Counted from the first letter of the stretch, positions 28,785 to 37,950 are shown. The stretch is 64,000 bases of DNA from Lachnospiraceae bacterium (GCA_910575565.1 CAJTFL010000017.1:1-64000), one strand, 5' to 3'. Translations and numbers: made by a program. The notes: generated by a model from the sequence alone, not told the origin.

Positions 28785-29900
28785 GTGCGATATGGTTTTA
28801 CGACCGGAAGCTGTGCGGCTGCGGCTTCAAAAGCCGCAGCTTATATGCTGCTGACAGGATTAAAAAAGACGGAAATTACAATAGAAACGCCAAAAGGGAT
28901 TCCGTATAGGGCAAATATTTTGGACATCATGCGCAGCGAAAACGAGGTGCGATGCGCTGTAGAAAAGGACGGCGGGGATGATCCGGATATTACAACAGGT
29001 ACATGGATTTATGCGAAAGTTTCGTATGCAGAAGAAAGTGTGAAGGAACAAATTATCATTGAAGGCGGAATAGGTGTGGGGAGAGTAACAAAATCGGGAC
29101 TTGACCAGCCTGTAGGCAATGCGGCAATCAATCGTGTTCCGAGGGAGATGATAAAAAAAGAAGTATTAGAAGTTTGCAGACTGGCAGATTATAAAGGCAG
29201 CCTTCGGATTGAGATTTCAGTGCCGGAAGGTGAAAAGCTGTGCGAACGTACTTTTAATCCAAGACTTGGCATTGTTGACGGTATTTCCATATTAGGGACG
29301 AGTGGCATTGTTGAGCCTATGAGCAGTCAGGCGCTTATTGATACCATTCGGGTAGAATTGCGTCAAAGAAGGGTTTTAGGATTTGATTATGTTGCCGTTT
29401 CGCCGGGAAATTATGGTTTGGAGTTTATTAGGAAAACATATGGATATGATTTGGACAAAAGTGTGAAATGCAGCAATTTTATCGGTGCAACCATTGATAT
29501 GGCAGTGGAAATGGGATTTCAGAAAATGCTTCTGACAGGTCATATAGGCAAACTGATTAAGGTTGCAGGTGGAATTATGAATACCCATTCCAAAGAAGCA
29601 GATTGCAGGATGGAGCTTCTTGCGGCATTTTCCGTAAAGGAGCAGATAGAACCTTTACAGGTAAGAAGAATATTGGAATGCGTGACAACGGAAGAAGCAG
29701 TTTCTATTATAGAGGAAAGCGGGAAATTACAGCAGGTCATGGAGCAGATTGCAAAGCGTATCTGCTATTATATGGAAAACCGCGCCGGAGGAAAAATGAA
29801 AACAGATTGTATTCTGTTTTCCAGTGAATATGGAGAACTGGCAAAAAGTAAGGGGGCAGAGGAATGGTTTATTTTGTTGGGGCGGGAACAGGCGCGGTAG
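28785..29900 (+). CDS. cbiD: cobalt-precorrin-5B C1-methyltransferase CbiD
   Basis: A 371-residue enzyme of the anaerobic pathway. The N-terminus RYGFTTGSCAAAASKAA is diagnostic, followed by DDPDITTGTWIYA, VGRVTKSGLDQPVGNAAIN, LGIVDGISILGTSGIVEPMS and LLTGHIGKLIKVAGGIMNTHS. The start codon is GTG with AAGGGAAG upstream. It overlaps cbiF by 37 bp. Its presence marks the oxygen-independent route. Confidence 0.92.
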   Translation: MRYGFTTGSCAAAASKAAAYMLLTGLKKTEITIETPKGIPYRANILDIMRSENEVRCAVEKDGGDDPDITTGTWIYAKVSYAEESVKEQIIIEGGIGVGRVTKSGLDQPVGNAAINRVPREMIKKEVLEVCRLADYKGSLRIEISVPEGEKLCERTFNPRLGIVDGISILGTSGIVEPMSSQALIDTIRVELRQRRVLGFDYVAVSPGNYGLEFIRKTYGYDLDKSVKCSNFIGATIDMAVEMGFQKMLLTGHIGKLIKVAGGIMNTHSKEADCRMELLAAFSVKEQIEPLQVRRILECVTTEEAVSIIEESGKLQQVMEQIAKRICYYMENRAGGKMKTDCILFSSEYGELAKSKGAEEWFILLGREQAR

Positions 29901-30628
29901 ATTTGATAACAGTCAGGGGAATGCGCTTATTAGAACAGGCAGATGTGATTATTTATGCAGGTTCTTTGGTGAATCCAGAACTGCTTATTTATGCAGGAAA
30001 AGACTGCGAGATACATAACAGTGCGAAACTAACATTAGAAGAAGTAATACAAATTATCGTTGGTGCAGAAAAAGAGGGGAAAACAACTGTCCGTTTGCAT
30101 ACGGGAGAGCCGAGTATCTATGGAGCGGTCAGGGAGCAGATGGATGAGTTGGATACACTGGGCATTTCTTATGAGAGCTGTCCGGGGGTAAGCGCCTGTT
30201 TTGGCGCAGCAGCGTCCTTGAATCTTGAATATACGCTGCCGGGAATCTCACAATCCCTGATTATTACAAGAATGGAAGGCAGAACGAAGGTGCCGGACAG
30301 GGAAAGTATTGAGAGCTTTGCAGCACATAAGGCATCTATGGCAATTTATTTAAGTGCCGGAATGATTCGGGAATTAAGCAGACGGCTAATGAATGGCGGG
30401 TATAAGGGGACAACACCGGCAGTGCTTATTTATAAGGCAACCTGGGCTGAGGAGGAGGCTTACCTGTGTACGATTGAGACATTATATGATGTATCCGTAG
30501 AGCATAGGATTACGAAAACAGCCTTGATATTGGTCGGAGATGCAATCGCGCATCAGTATTACAGAAAATCAAGGTTATATGCGCCGGATTTTTCGACCGA
30601 ATACCGGGAGGCAAAACGAAAAGAATGA
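29864..30628 (+). CDS. cbiF: cobalt-precorrin-4 C11-methyltransferase CbiF
   Basis: A 254-residue SAM-dependent tetrapyrrole methylase. Family motifs: VYFVGAGTGAVDLITVRG at the N-terminus, VIIYAGSLVNPELL, VRLHTGEPSIYGAVREQ and YESCPGVSACFGAAA. This combination is specific for the CobM/CbiF branch. The start lies within cbiD and the stop overlaps cbiG (ATGA), giving tight coupling. Confidence 0.9.
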   Translation: MVYFVGAGTGAVDLITVRGMRLLEQADVIIYAGSLVNPELLIYAGKDCEIHNSAKLTLEEVIQIIVGAEKEGKTTVRLHTGEPSIYGAVREQMDELDTLGISYESCPGVSACFGAAASLNLEYTLPGISQSLIITRMEGRTKVPDRESIESFAAHKASMAIYLSAGMIRELSRRLMNGGYKGTTPAVLIYKATWAEEEAYLCTIETLYDVSVEHRITKTALILVGDAIAHQYYRKSRLYAPDFSTEYREAKRKE

Positions 30629-31689
30629 GATTAAGTATAATTAGCTTTACAGAAAATGGAAAACAACTTTCGGAAAGTATTGTAAAATTGTTGGAGAGGG
30701 AGTTAGAAATCAGGTTATATACAAAATGTGAGGCAGGTATAAAGGATGATCTTTATTCAGATATCTTATTTGTAAAAACATCTGTTGGAGATTGGGCAAA
30801 GGAACGGATTCAGGAGCAAAACGCCTTGTTGTTTATAGGCGCCTGCGGAATTGCAGTCAGGGCAGTAGCACCGCATCTTACGGATAAACTGCATGATGCA
30901 CCAGTGCTTGTAATGGATGAAAAAGGGAAATATGTCATTCCGATTTTATCAGGACATATGGGCGGTGCAAATGATCTTGCAAACCATATAGCAAAGAAAA
31001 CAGGGGCAGTACCGGTGATTACTACGGCAACAGATCTGAATAAAAAATTTGCTGTGGATTTGTTTGCAAAAAGAAATAGCCTGTATATTGCAAATAAAGA
31101 TGGGATTGTCAAAGTATCATCAAAGATATTAGCCGGAAAAGAAATTACGATGTCCATAGAAGCGGGGCACGAAATCATCGGGGGAGAGTCGGGTATACGG
31201 TTCGTTCCATATCCGCCTGCGGGAGTTGCTGATGTTGTCGTAACTTCAAAAGATGATATGTTTGATACTTCTCTTTTGTTGAAACCGCGGGAGTATGTCA
31301 TAGGAATTGGCTGTAAAAAAGGGAAAAAAGCAGATGAAATTGATGATTTTATCTTAAAAGCAATAAAGAAAAAGGGAATTTCTATAATGCAGATTTTCGC
31401 GCTGTCTTCGATTTCGCAAAAGCAAAATGAACAGGGAATTATTGAATGGTGTCGAACAGAAGGGATTCCATTTTTTACATATACAGCAGAAGAATTGCAG
31501 GAAGTAACTGGAACTTTTACAAAGTCTGTGTTTGTCAAGAATCAGGTTGGCGTTGATAATGTTTGTGAAAGGGCAGCAGTGAAAGCCTGTGGAGAAGGTG
31601 GAAAACTAATATGTCCAAAAGTTGCGGAAAATGGGATGACAATCGCGATTGCAAGGAGAGAATGGAAGGTATGTTTTGATGGCAAATAG
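30625..31689 (+). CDS. cbiG: cobalt-precorrin-5A hydrolase CbiG
   Basis: A 354-residue protein that opens the delta-lactone of cobalt-precorrin-5A. The N-terminal half has FIGACGIAVRAVAPHL and VIPILSGHMGGANDLA; the C-terminal half has YVIGIGCKKGKKADEI and VCERAAVKACGEGGKLI. Its length matches full-length CbiG with both domains. It overlaps cbiF and cbiH by a few bases. Confidence 0.9.
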   Translation: MRLSIISFTENGKQLSESIVKLLERELEIRLYTKCEAGIKDDLYSDILFVKTSVGDWAKERIQEQNALLFIGACGIAVRAVAPHLTDKLHDAPVLVMDEKGKYVIPILSGHMGGANDLANHIAKKTGAVPVITTATDLNKKFAVDLFAKRNSLYIANKDGIVKVSSKILAGKEITMSIEAGHEIIGGESGIRFVPYPPAGVADVVVTSKDDMFDTSLLLKPREYVIGIGCKKGKKADEIDDFILKAIKKKGISIMQIFALSSISQKQNEQGIIEWCRTEGIPFFTYTAEELQEVTGTFTKSVFVKNQVGVDNVCERAAVKACGEGGKLICPKVAENGMTIAIARREWKVCFDGK

Positions 31690-32440
31690 AATTTATATTG
31701 TAGGAATGGGACCGGGAAGGGAAGAAATGATGACAGGAGAAGCATTGAATGTGTTAGATCAGTCAGATGTGATCGTTGGTTACACATTATATCTAAAGCT
31801 GCTTGGCGGGCGTTTTCAGGGGAAAGAAATGTTATCCACACCGATGCGTCAGGAGGAGGAACGGTGCAGGCTGTGTTTTGAGGAAGCTGAAAAAGGGAAA
31901 AAAGTAGCCCTTGTATGCAGCGGTGATGCAGGAATTTATGGGATGGTGTCTTTGATGTATGAGATTGGGAAAGGCTATCCGGAAATAGAACTTTACGTTA
32001 TCGCAGGGATTACTGCGGCGAGCAGCGGTGCGGCAGTTCTGGGAGCACCACTGAACCATGATTTCTGCGTTATAAGTCTGAGTGATCTGCTGACACCGTG
32101 GGATGCGATTGAAAAAAGGTTACATGCAGCCGCAGAAGGTGATTTTGTCATTGTACTGTATAATCCGTCCAGCCATAAAAGAAAGAATTATCTGATGAGG
32201 GCATGTGAAATTTTACTGTGCAGCATGGAGGGAGAACGAGTTTGCGGATATGTTGAAAATATAGGAAGAGACGGAACGAAAGTGGAAATCTGTACCTTAA
32301 AGGAGTTAAGGGGCAGGGAGGTCAATATGTTTACGACGGTATTTATTGGAAGTTCCGGCTCGGAGAACATAAATGGGAAATTTGTCACAAGGAGAGGCTA
32401 TAAGATTGAAAAAAATATTGATATTTGCGGGGACAACTGA
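31679..32440 (+). CDS. cbiH: cobalt-precorrin-3 C17-methyltransferase CbiH
   Basis: A 253-residue tetrapyrrole methylase that also contracts the ring. Motifs: YIVGMGPGREEMMTGEALNVL, VIVGYTLYLKLL, VCSGDAGIYGMVSLMYE and GITAASSGAAVLGAPLNHDF. The ATG at 31679 overlaps the cbiG stop and has AAGG nine bases upstream. The substrate would be made by CbiL, which is not encoded in this cluster. Confidence 0.9.
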   Translation: MANRIYIVGMGPGREEMMTGEALNVLDQSDVIVGYTLYLKLLGGRFQGKEMLSTPMRQEEERCRLCFEEAEKGKKVALVCSGDAGIYGMVSLMYEIGKGYPEIELYVIAGITAASSGAAVLGAPLNHDFCVISLSDLLTPWDAIEKRLHAAAEGDFVIVLYNPSSHKRKNYLMRACEILLCSMEGERVCGYVENIGRDGTKVEICTLKELRGREVNMFTTVFIGSSGSENINGKFVTRRGYKIEKNIDICGDN

Positions 32441-34529
32441 AGGAAGAAAATTATCGGAATATCTTGCAGAGGCTGAAATAAATCATACAATCTGTGTGGC
32501 AACGGAGTATGGCGCAATTGTTTTAAGACAGCATCCCCTTGTAAAAGTACATCAGGGAAGAATGAATCAAGAACAGATAGAAAGATTTTTGGACGATGGA
32601 AAATATGGTGTTGTGGTAGATGCAACACATCCTTTCGCCAAAGAAATTACCTGTAATATAAAGGCAGCATTGAAAGAAATGGGACAGGGAGGAACAATAA
32701 TTCCTTATTTAAGATTGAAAAGAAACGGCATTGAGGAAAAGGAAAACGATGTTACTTATTTTGAAACAAACGAAGAATGTGTAAAAGCGCTGGAAGATAC
32801 GGAGGGTAATATTCTTTTGACTACCGGAAGCAAGGAATTGTACAAATATTGTATTTCAGAAGGAATAAAGCATAGATTGTATGTAAGGGTACTTCCAAGT
32901 GTGGAAAGTCTTTCTCTTTGTACGGAGCAGGGTATTTGCGGAAAACAGGTTATTGCAATGCAGGGACCTTTTACTACAGAGATGAATGAGGCTATCATTC
33001 GCCAATATGAAATATCTTATCTTGTAACGAAGGAAAGCGGTGTGCCCGGAGGTTATCAGGAAAAAGTGAGCGCTGCAAAAAAAACAGGGACAAAGGTATT
33101 TGTAATAGGCTGTCCTGAACAGGGCGAAGGATATTCTTTCCCTGAAATATGCCAGAAACTTAAAGATATGGGAGGAAAGAACTTCCAGACGAAAAACCCA
33201 AAAAAAGGAAATATGGAAATACCCTGTGGGTATCCCTCTATGTCCCAAAAACAGGACATATCTTTTGAGATTATCCTGGCAGGCATTGGCATGGGACATA
33301 GAAACGGTCTGACGGGGGAAGCAGCGAGGGCAATCGAGGAAGCAGACATTTTATTAGGGGCGGAGAGAATGATTATGACGGTCTGCTCTAAAGCAGAAAA
33401 ATATCCCTTTTATCAGGCAGAACAGATTATCCCTTATCTGCATGACATGCAGAGCGGAAATACATTTACGGGAAATAAAAAAGTTGTGGTTCTTTTTTCG
33501 GGGGACAGCGGATTTTACAGCGGATGCCAGCTTCTAAATGAGGCGCTGAAAAAGGAAATCACAGAAGGACGCCTGAATGCATCCCTGCGTATTCTTCCGG
33601 GTATTTCGTCCGTAGCTTATCTGGCTTCATGCATTGGAGAGAGCTATCAGGACGCGGCTGTCTACAGCACACATGGGAAAAAATTATGCAACCTTGTACG
33701 GCGGATTAAAAGCAGTCCGAAAACATTTCTGATTATGTCCGGAGTAAAAGATATAAACGAGTTGGGAGAACGACTGACAAATGCCGGGATGCAGAAATGC
33801 GAAATCATTACAGGATATCAGTTATCCTATGAAGAACAGCGGGTGGAGAAGCATACGCCAGTAGAATGTATGGAATTGAAGGATGAGGGCTTATATACAT
33901 GTTTTGTCAGAAATCCATATGCGATGCAAAGAAGGCTGACACATGGTATCGCAGATGGACAGTTTATCAGAGACAAGGTTCCCATGACAAAAGAAGAAAT
34001 CCGGGAGATCAGTATTTGTAAGCTGCGATTAAGGGACGGGGCGGTTGTCTATGATATTGGCAGCGGCACGGGTTCTGTCGCAATAGAAATAGCGGGCATT
34101 TCTGACGATATACAGGTGTACGCGGTGGAGCAGAAGCATGAAGCTGTATCCTTGATAGAAAAGAATAAGGAAAAGTTTGAGCTGCAGAATGTAACCGTGG
34201 TAGAGGAGGAGGCGCCGGAAGGACTTTCCCGGCTGCCAATGGCGACACACGCATTCATAGGAGGAAGCGGTGGCAGATTAAAGGAAATATTGGTGTCGCT
34301 CCGACAAATTAATCCAAATATGAGGGTTGTGGTAAATGCTGTCAGTATGGAAACAATTTGTGAAATAAGAGAGATTTTATCTATGGATGATATTATAAAA
34401 GAAGATATTGTGCAATTACAAGTAAGCAGGGCAAAAAAAGCAGGAAATTATCATTTGATGCAGTCTGAGAATCCGGTTTGGATTTGTGCATTTGATTTCT
34501 GTGGCAAAGAGCTTGAAAGAAAGGCGTGA
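32406..34529 (+). CDS. cbiJET: fused CbiJ-CbiE-CbiT (precorrin-6A reductase and C5/C15 methyltransferase)
   Basis: A 707-residue three-domain protein. Residues about 1-270 are CbiJ (ILIFAGTTEGRKLSEYL, VVDATHPFAKEI, TGSKELYKYC). About 295-505 is CbiE, a tetrapyrrole methylase (IILAGIGMGHRNGLTGEA, LLGAERM, VLFSGDSGFYSG). About 520-707 is CbiT (SICKLRLRDGAVVYDIGSGTGSVAIE, AVEQKHEA, FIGGSGGRLKEI). CbiE-CbiT fusions are common; adding CbiJ is less so. The start is TTG at 32406 with AAGGAGAGG upstream, inside cbiH. Confidence 0.9.
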   Translation: MKKILIFAGTTEGRKLSEYLAEAEINHTICVATEYGAIVLRQHPLVKVHQGRMNQEQIERFLDDGKYGVVVDATHPFAKEITCNIKAALKEMGQGGTIIPYLRLKRNGIEEKENDVTYFETNEECVKALEDTEGNILLTTGSKELYKYCISEGIKHRLYVRVLPSVESLSLCTEQGICGKQVIAMQGPFTTEMNEAIIRQYEISYLVTKESGVPGGYQEKVSAAKKTGTKVFVIGCPEQGEGYSFPEICQKLKDMGGKNFQTKNPKKGNMEIPCGYPSMSQKQDISFEIILAGIGMGHRNGLTGEAARAIEEADILLGAERMIMTVCSKAEKYPFYQAEQIIPYLHDMQSGNTFTGNKKVVVLFSGDSGFYSGCQLLNEALKKEITEGRLNASLRILPGISSVAYLASCIGESYQDAAVYSTHGKKLCNLVRRIKSSPKTFLIMSGVKDINELGERLTNAGMQKCEIITGYQLSYEEQRVEKHTPVECMELKDEGLYTCFVRNPYAMQRRLTHGIADGQFIRDKVPMTKEEIREISICKLRLRDGAVVYDIGSGTGSVAIEIAGISDDIQVYAVEQKHEAVSLIEKNKEKFELQNVTVVEEEAPEGLSRLPMATHAFIGGSGGRLKEILVSLRQINPNMRVVVNAVSMETICEIREILSMDDIIKEDIVQLQVSRAKKAGNYHLMQSENPVWICAFDFCGKELERKA

Positions 34530-34536
34530 TATTTGC

Positions 34537-35943
34537 ATGAAAATAAAAAGAGTTATGATTGCAGCTCCTAAAAGTGGAAGCGGAAAAACAGTAGTCACCT
34601 GCGCCTTGCTTCAGGTATTAAAGGATTACGGCTTGAATGTGGCTTCGCATAAATGCGGACCGGATTATATTGATCCGATGTTTCATGAGAAGATAATAGA
34701 TGTTCCGGCAAAAAATCTGGATACATTTTTTACAGATGAAGAAAAGACAAGGAAACTTTTTCAAAAAAGTGCAATGAAAATGGACTTTGCAGTTTTTGAG
34801 GGTGCTATGGGACTATATGACGGGGTAGGAGGAGTTAAGAAAGAAGGTTCTTCTTATCATCTTGCAGAAGTGACAAAAACACCGATTGTGCTTGTTGTTG
34901 ATGTGAAGGGGATGGGACGCTCCATTATACCATTAATAGCAGGGTTTCTTAATTATGATAAAAAACATCTAATACAAGGTATCATACTGAACAGGATGTC
35001 AAAAGGATATTATGAAACATTAAAGGCATTGATTGAGGAAGAACTGCAAATAAGGTTACTTGGATTTTTGCCGGAAAAGGAGGAACTGCATATTGAGAGT
35101 AGGCACTTGGGACTTTTTCTGCCAGATGAAGTGAATCATATAAAAGAGAAATTACAGGCGGTTTCTGAATTATTTTTACAGACAGTTTCCGTAGAGCGTA
35201 TCAAAGAAATAGCAGAAAGCGCGGAAGAACTGGAATCTGAAGAAATAGCGATAAAAGAAACCGGAATCGAAAGCTATGGGGATATTGGTCATGTGAAAGC
35301 AGTCAGCGACAGCCGTCCAACGATAGCAGTGGCAAAAGATGAAGCTTTCTGTTTCTATTATGCTGATAATATCCGTCTGTTGGAGGAATATGGGGCAAAT
35401 ATAACGTATTTTTCCCCACTGCGGGATGAAAAACTGCCGGAAGGATGCCATGCCCTGTTAATTGGCGGCGGATATCCGGAATTGTATGCAGCTCAGATTA
35501 GCGCAAATACGAGAATGCGTGAGGCAGTCAGGAATGCGGTTGAAAATGAAATGCCAGTCGTGGCAGAATGCGGTGGCTTTATGTATTTACATTCTTTTTT
35601 GAAAGATAAAGAAGGACTTTCTTATGATATGGCAGGAGTTATTCCTGCATCCTGCTATTATACCGGAAAACTGGTTCGTTTCGGCTACATAGAACTTCGG
35701 GAAAAGCAAAAGCATTTCCTACCAAACGGCGGGGGGATAAAAGGGCATGAATTTCATTATTACGACAGCACTTATAATGGGGCGGACGTAATAGCAGTTA
35801 AGCCGATGACTGGAAAAGAATATGCCTGCATTATAGAAAATAAAGCACAGTGGATGGGATTTCCGCATTTGTATTATCCGTCAAATCCTATATTTGCAAG
35901 AGCATTTGTTGATAAAGCAAAGGTATATCAAGGAATGATATAG
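34537..35943 (+). CDS. cbiA: cobyrinate a,c-diamide synthase CbiA
   Basis: A 468-residue glutamine amidotransferase. The N-terminus has a P-loop (APKSGSGKTVVTCALL) and SHKCGPDYIDPMFHEK; EGAMGLYDGVGG follows. The C-terminal glutaminase domain has LIGGGYPELYAAQ and the nucleophile Cys in VVAECGGFMYLH, with KGHEFHYYDS near the end. A mid-protein linker (about 225-255) is rich in Glu and poorly conserved. Preceded by GAAAGGCG. Confidence 0.92.
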   Translation: MKIKRVMIAAPKSGSGKTVVTCALLQVLKDYGLNVASHKCGPDYIDPMFHEKIIDVPAKNLDTFFTDEEKTRKLFQKSAMKMDFAVFEGAMGLYDGVGGVKKEGSSYHLAEVTKTPIVLVVDVKGMGRSIIPLIAGFLNYDKKHLIQGIILNRMSKGYYETLKALIEEELQIRLLGFLPEKEELHIESRHLGLFLPDEVNHIKEKLQAVSELFLQTVSVERIKEIAESAEELESEEIAIKETGIESYGDIGHVKAVSDSRPTIAVAKDEAFCFYYADNIRLLEEYGANITYFSPLRDEKLPEGCHALLIGGGYPELYAAQISANTRMREAVRNAVENEMPVVAECGGFMYLHSFLKDKEGLSYDMAGVIPASCYYTGKLVRFGYIELREKQKHFLPNGGGIKGHEFHYYDSTYNGADVIAVKPMTGKEYACIIENKAQWMGFPHLYYPSNPIFARAFVDKAKVYQGMI

Positions 35944-35961
35944 GAAAGGAAGTATGGAAAA

Positions 35962-36204
35962 GTGAGTATGGAAAATTCATACCGTTTTTTTGAGAACAGG
36001 AACTGTAAGTATTTTCCCTGTCACAAGGGATTGGGAAACTTAAATTGCCTGTTTTGCTATTGCCCGCTATATTTAAGGGATAATTGTCCGGGGAATCCTG
36101 CATATATAGAAAAGGATGGGAGAAAGATAAAAGTCTGTACAAACTGTACCTTTCCTCATCGTCCTGAAAATTATGATGCGGTAATTCAGATATTGAAAAA
36201 GTAA
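35962..36204 (+). CDS. cysteine-rich small-domain protein
   Basis: An 80-residue protein of the Cys-rich small domain group (PF04071) often found in cobalamin gene clusters. Visible cysteines: NCKYFPCHK, LNCLFCYCPLY, DNCPGN and VCTNCTFPH, an arrangement suited to metal or Fe-S binding. Start GTG at 35962 or ATG at 35968, both below AAAGGAAG. It is the last gene of the operon; its role is not known. Confidence 0.7.
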   Translation: MSMENSYRFFENRNCKYFPCHKGLGNLNCLFCYCPLYLRDNCPGNPAYIEKDGRKIKVCTNCTFPHRPENYDAVIQILKK

Positions 36205-36281
36205 GAGCGCATTATGATAACAAAGTATGAGAATGTACGAAAGCGCGCAAAGAAAAGTAATAGTAGATCGTCAGACAATAG

Positions 36282-36330
36282 AAGGTGTATCGTGATGAAG
36301 TGAGAGCTTTTAAACGATGCACCTTTTTTA
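36282..36330 (+). terminator. operon-end intrinsic terminator
   Basis: A 12-bp stem (36282-36293 with 36314-36325, one G-U pair) followed by a T-run at 36325-36329. It ends the cobalamin operon shortly before the right end of Element 1. The remaining 36331-36474 holds no gene I can see and leads into the terminal inverted repeat. Confidence 0.8.
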
Positions 36331-36474
36331 GATTCAATTCTGAGGGAGTGTATGCTTGGTTGTCCAGATTTCAGGGAAGGACGGCAATACGGATTTATGA
36401 TTGTGTTCGGTATTTGGGGTGAAAGTAATAAGATTTTGCTAAAAATTTACAAACACACTTGACAATATCTCTCT

Positions 36475-37481
36475 GAGATCACCGGCAGCCGGGGCGTTGT
36501 GTTCGCCACCGGAACGCCGGTCAGCAACAGTATGACCGAACTTTATACCATCCAACGCTACCTCCAGTATGAGCGGCTCCAGGAATTGAACATGACCCAT
36601 TTCGACTGCTGGGCCAGCCGGTTCGGTGAAACGGTGACAGCCCTGGAACTGGCCCCGGAGGGGTGCGGGTCGCCAGTGGCGACCTCTAAGCGCTCAACGC
36701 GCTTAGAAGCACCGACCGAGCTGGAGGTGAGACCCGGCTACCGGGCGCGGACAAGATTTTCCAAGTTCTTTAACCTACCAGAGCTGATGAACCTGTTCAA
36801 AGAAGTGGCGGACATCAAGACCGCCGACCAGCTGGACCTGCCCACCCCAGAGGTGGAATACCACAATATCGTGGCAAAGCCCACCGGACACCAGCAGGAT
36901 ATGGTGAAGGCCCTCTCCGAGCGCGCCGCCAAAGTCCATTCGGGGACCGTTGACCCATCAACCGACAATATGCTGAAAATCACCTCGGATGGCCGCAAGC
37001 TGGGGCTGGACCAGCGCATCATCAACCCCATGCTGCCGGACGAACCCGGCACCAAGGTCAATCAGTGCGTGGACAATATCCTTCAAATCTGGCGGGACGG
37101 ACAGCCGGAAAAGCTGACCCAGCTGGTGTTTTGCGACATTTCCACACCCCAGGCGGCTGGCTCCAAAAAGGTGGCCAAGACGCTGGATAACCCGATGCTT
37201 CATGCGCTGGAACAAGCAATTCCAGAGCCGGAGAACCCGCTGGCCTTTACGGTCTATGAGGACATCCGGCAGAAACTCATCGCAAAGGGTATGCCCGCCA
37301 GCCAGATCGCTTTTATCCATGAAGCCAATACCGAAGTCCGCAAAAAGGAGCTGTTCTCCAAAGTCCGCTCCGGCCAGGTGCGCGTCCTGTTAGGCTCCAC
37401 CCAGAAGATGGGAGCCGGGACCAACGTGCAGGATTTGCTGGTGGCCCTTCACGATCTGGACTGCCCCTGGAGGCCGGGAGA
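36475..37481 (+). pseudogene. methylase/SNF2 helicase, middle part
   Basis: Continues the gene interrupted at 4810: after removal of Element 1 the codons run D-E-I-T-G without a break. It carries helicase motif III (VFATGTPVSNSMTELY), then FSKFFNLPELMNLFKEVADI, the motif IV region (QIAFIHEANTE) and motif V (VRVLLGSTQKMGAGTNVQ), reaching CPWRPGD just before motif VI. It is cut again by Element 2 at GA 37480-37481. A 69-nt extra segment is present at about 36664-36732 (separate entry). Confidence 0.88.
36664..36732 (+). repeat. in-frame palindromic insertion within the helicase gene
   Basis: Between LAPEG and GYRARTRF, which I would expect to be nearly adjacent, there are about 23 additional codons. 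The DNA forms two perfect back-to-back hairpins: 36668-36674 with 36678-36684 (7 bp) and 36685-36693 with 36699-36707 (9 bp). The reading frame is kept and no stop is introduced. It resembles in principle the protein-coding palindromic elements known from Rickettsia. Confidence 0.55.
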
Positions 37482-37537
37482 TGTAGGACGGATTTTGCGG
37501 ACATTCAAAATAAAAAAGAATGTGGAGGTAACAGACA

Positions 37538-37912
37538 ATGGCAAAGACGATTTTTGGGGAACTGGGCGGCAAATACGAACGGCAAGGAGATTATTTAATA
37601 CCGTGCTTAACTGTACCCGCCGAAGAAGAACAGCCGATAGGCACATGGGGACAGCGGCATCTGGACTATTTGAAGCAGTACCGCAAAGTTACATACACTA
37701 ATCTTCTCACAAGCGGCAGGCTCAACACTTACCTTGCCGACATCGACAGGCAGGCGCAGGAACGCTTTGAAAGGCTCATAGAGGGCATGAAACAGGCACA
37801 GGGCATAACGAAACAGCTAAAGGCAGAAAACGCCTTAGAATGGACAGGACGGCTAGGTAACATAAGGGCTTGTGCGAGGGAGATTGTGAACGAGGAATTT
37901 ATTTATATTTAG
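37538..37912 (+). CDS. tnpV: transposon-encoded protein TnpV
   Basis: A 124-residue TnpV. It has ERQGDYLIP, EEQPIGTWGQRHLDYLKQ, LNTYLADIDRQAQERF and NIRACAREIVNEE. It starts 57 bp inside the left end of Element 2 with GGAGG upstream, the same position as the tnpV of Element 1. It is intact, unlike the MITE-interrupted copy in Element 3, to which it is very similar. Confidence 0.8.
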   Translation: MAKTIFGELGGKYERQGDYLIPCLTVPAEEEQPIGTWGQRHLDYLKQYRKVTYTNLLTSGRLNTYLADIDRQAQERFERLIEGMKQAQGITKQLKAENALEWTGRLGNIRACAREIVNEEFIYI

Positions 37913-37950
37913 ACGTTGATGGCGGTAGAGAGAAATCTTTGCCGCTTTTT

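Larger units (their letters stand above)
4809..36474. mobile_element. Element 1: Tn4451-like mobilizable element carrying cobalamin genes (31,666 bp)
   Basis: Both ends show the dinucleotide GA (4809-4810 and 36475-36476). Joining the flanks through one GA restores the helicase codons for D-E-I-T in frame. The 34 bases inside each end align as ungapped inverted repeats with 23 matches. TnpX/TndX-family serine recombinases are known to use a GA core. Contents are tnpV, tnpW, tnpX, parM/parR-like genes, a MobA/L relaxase and a riboswitch-controlled cobalamin operon. No conjugation machinery of its own is present, so it is probably mobilizable rather than self-transmissible. Confidence 0.88.

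Noticed and set aside
30810..31538. Minus-strand open frame of 242 codons opposite cbiG
   Set aside because: CbiG on the plus strand is unambiguous; the antisense frame has no motif and no start context.
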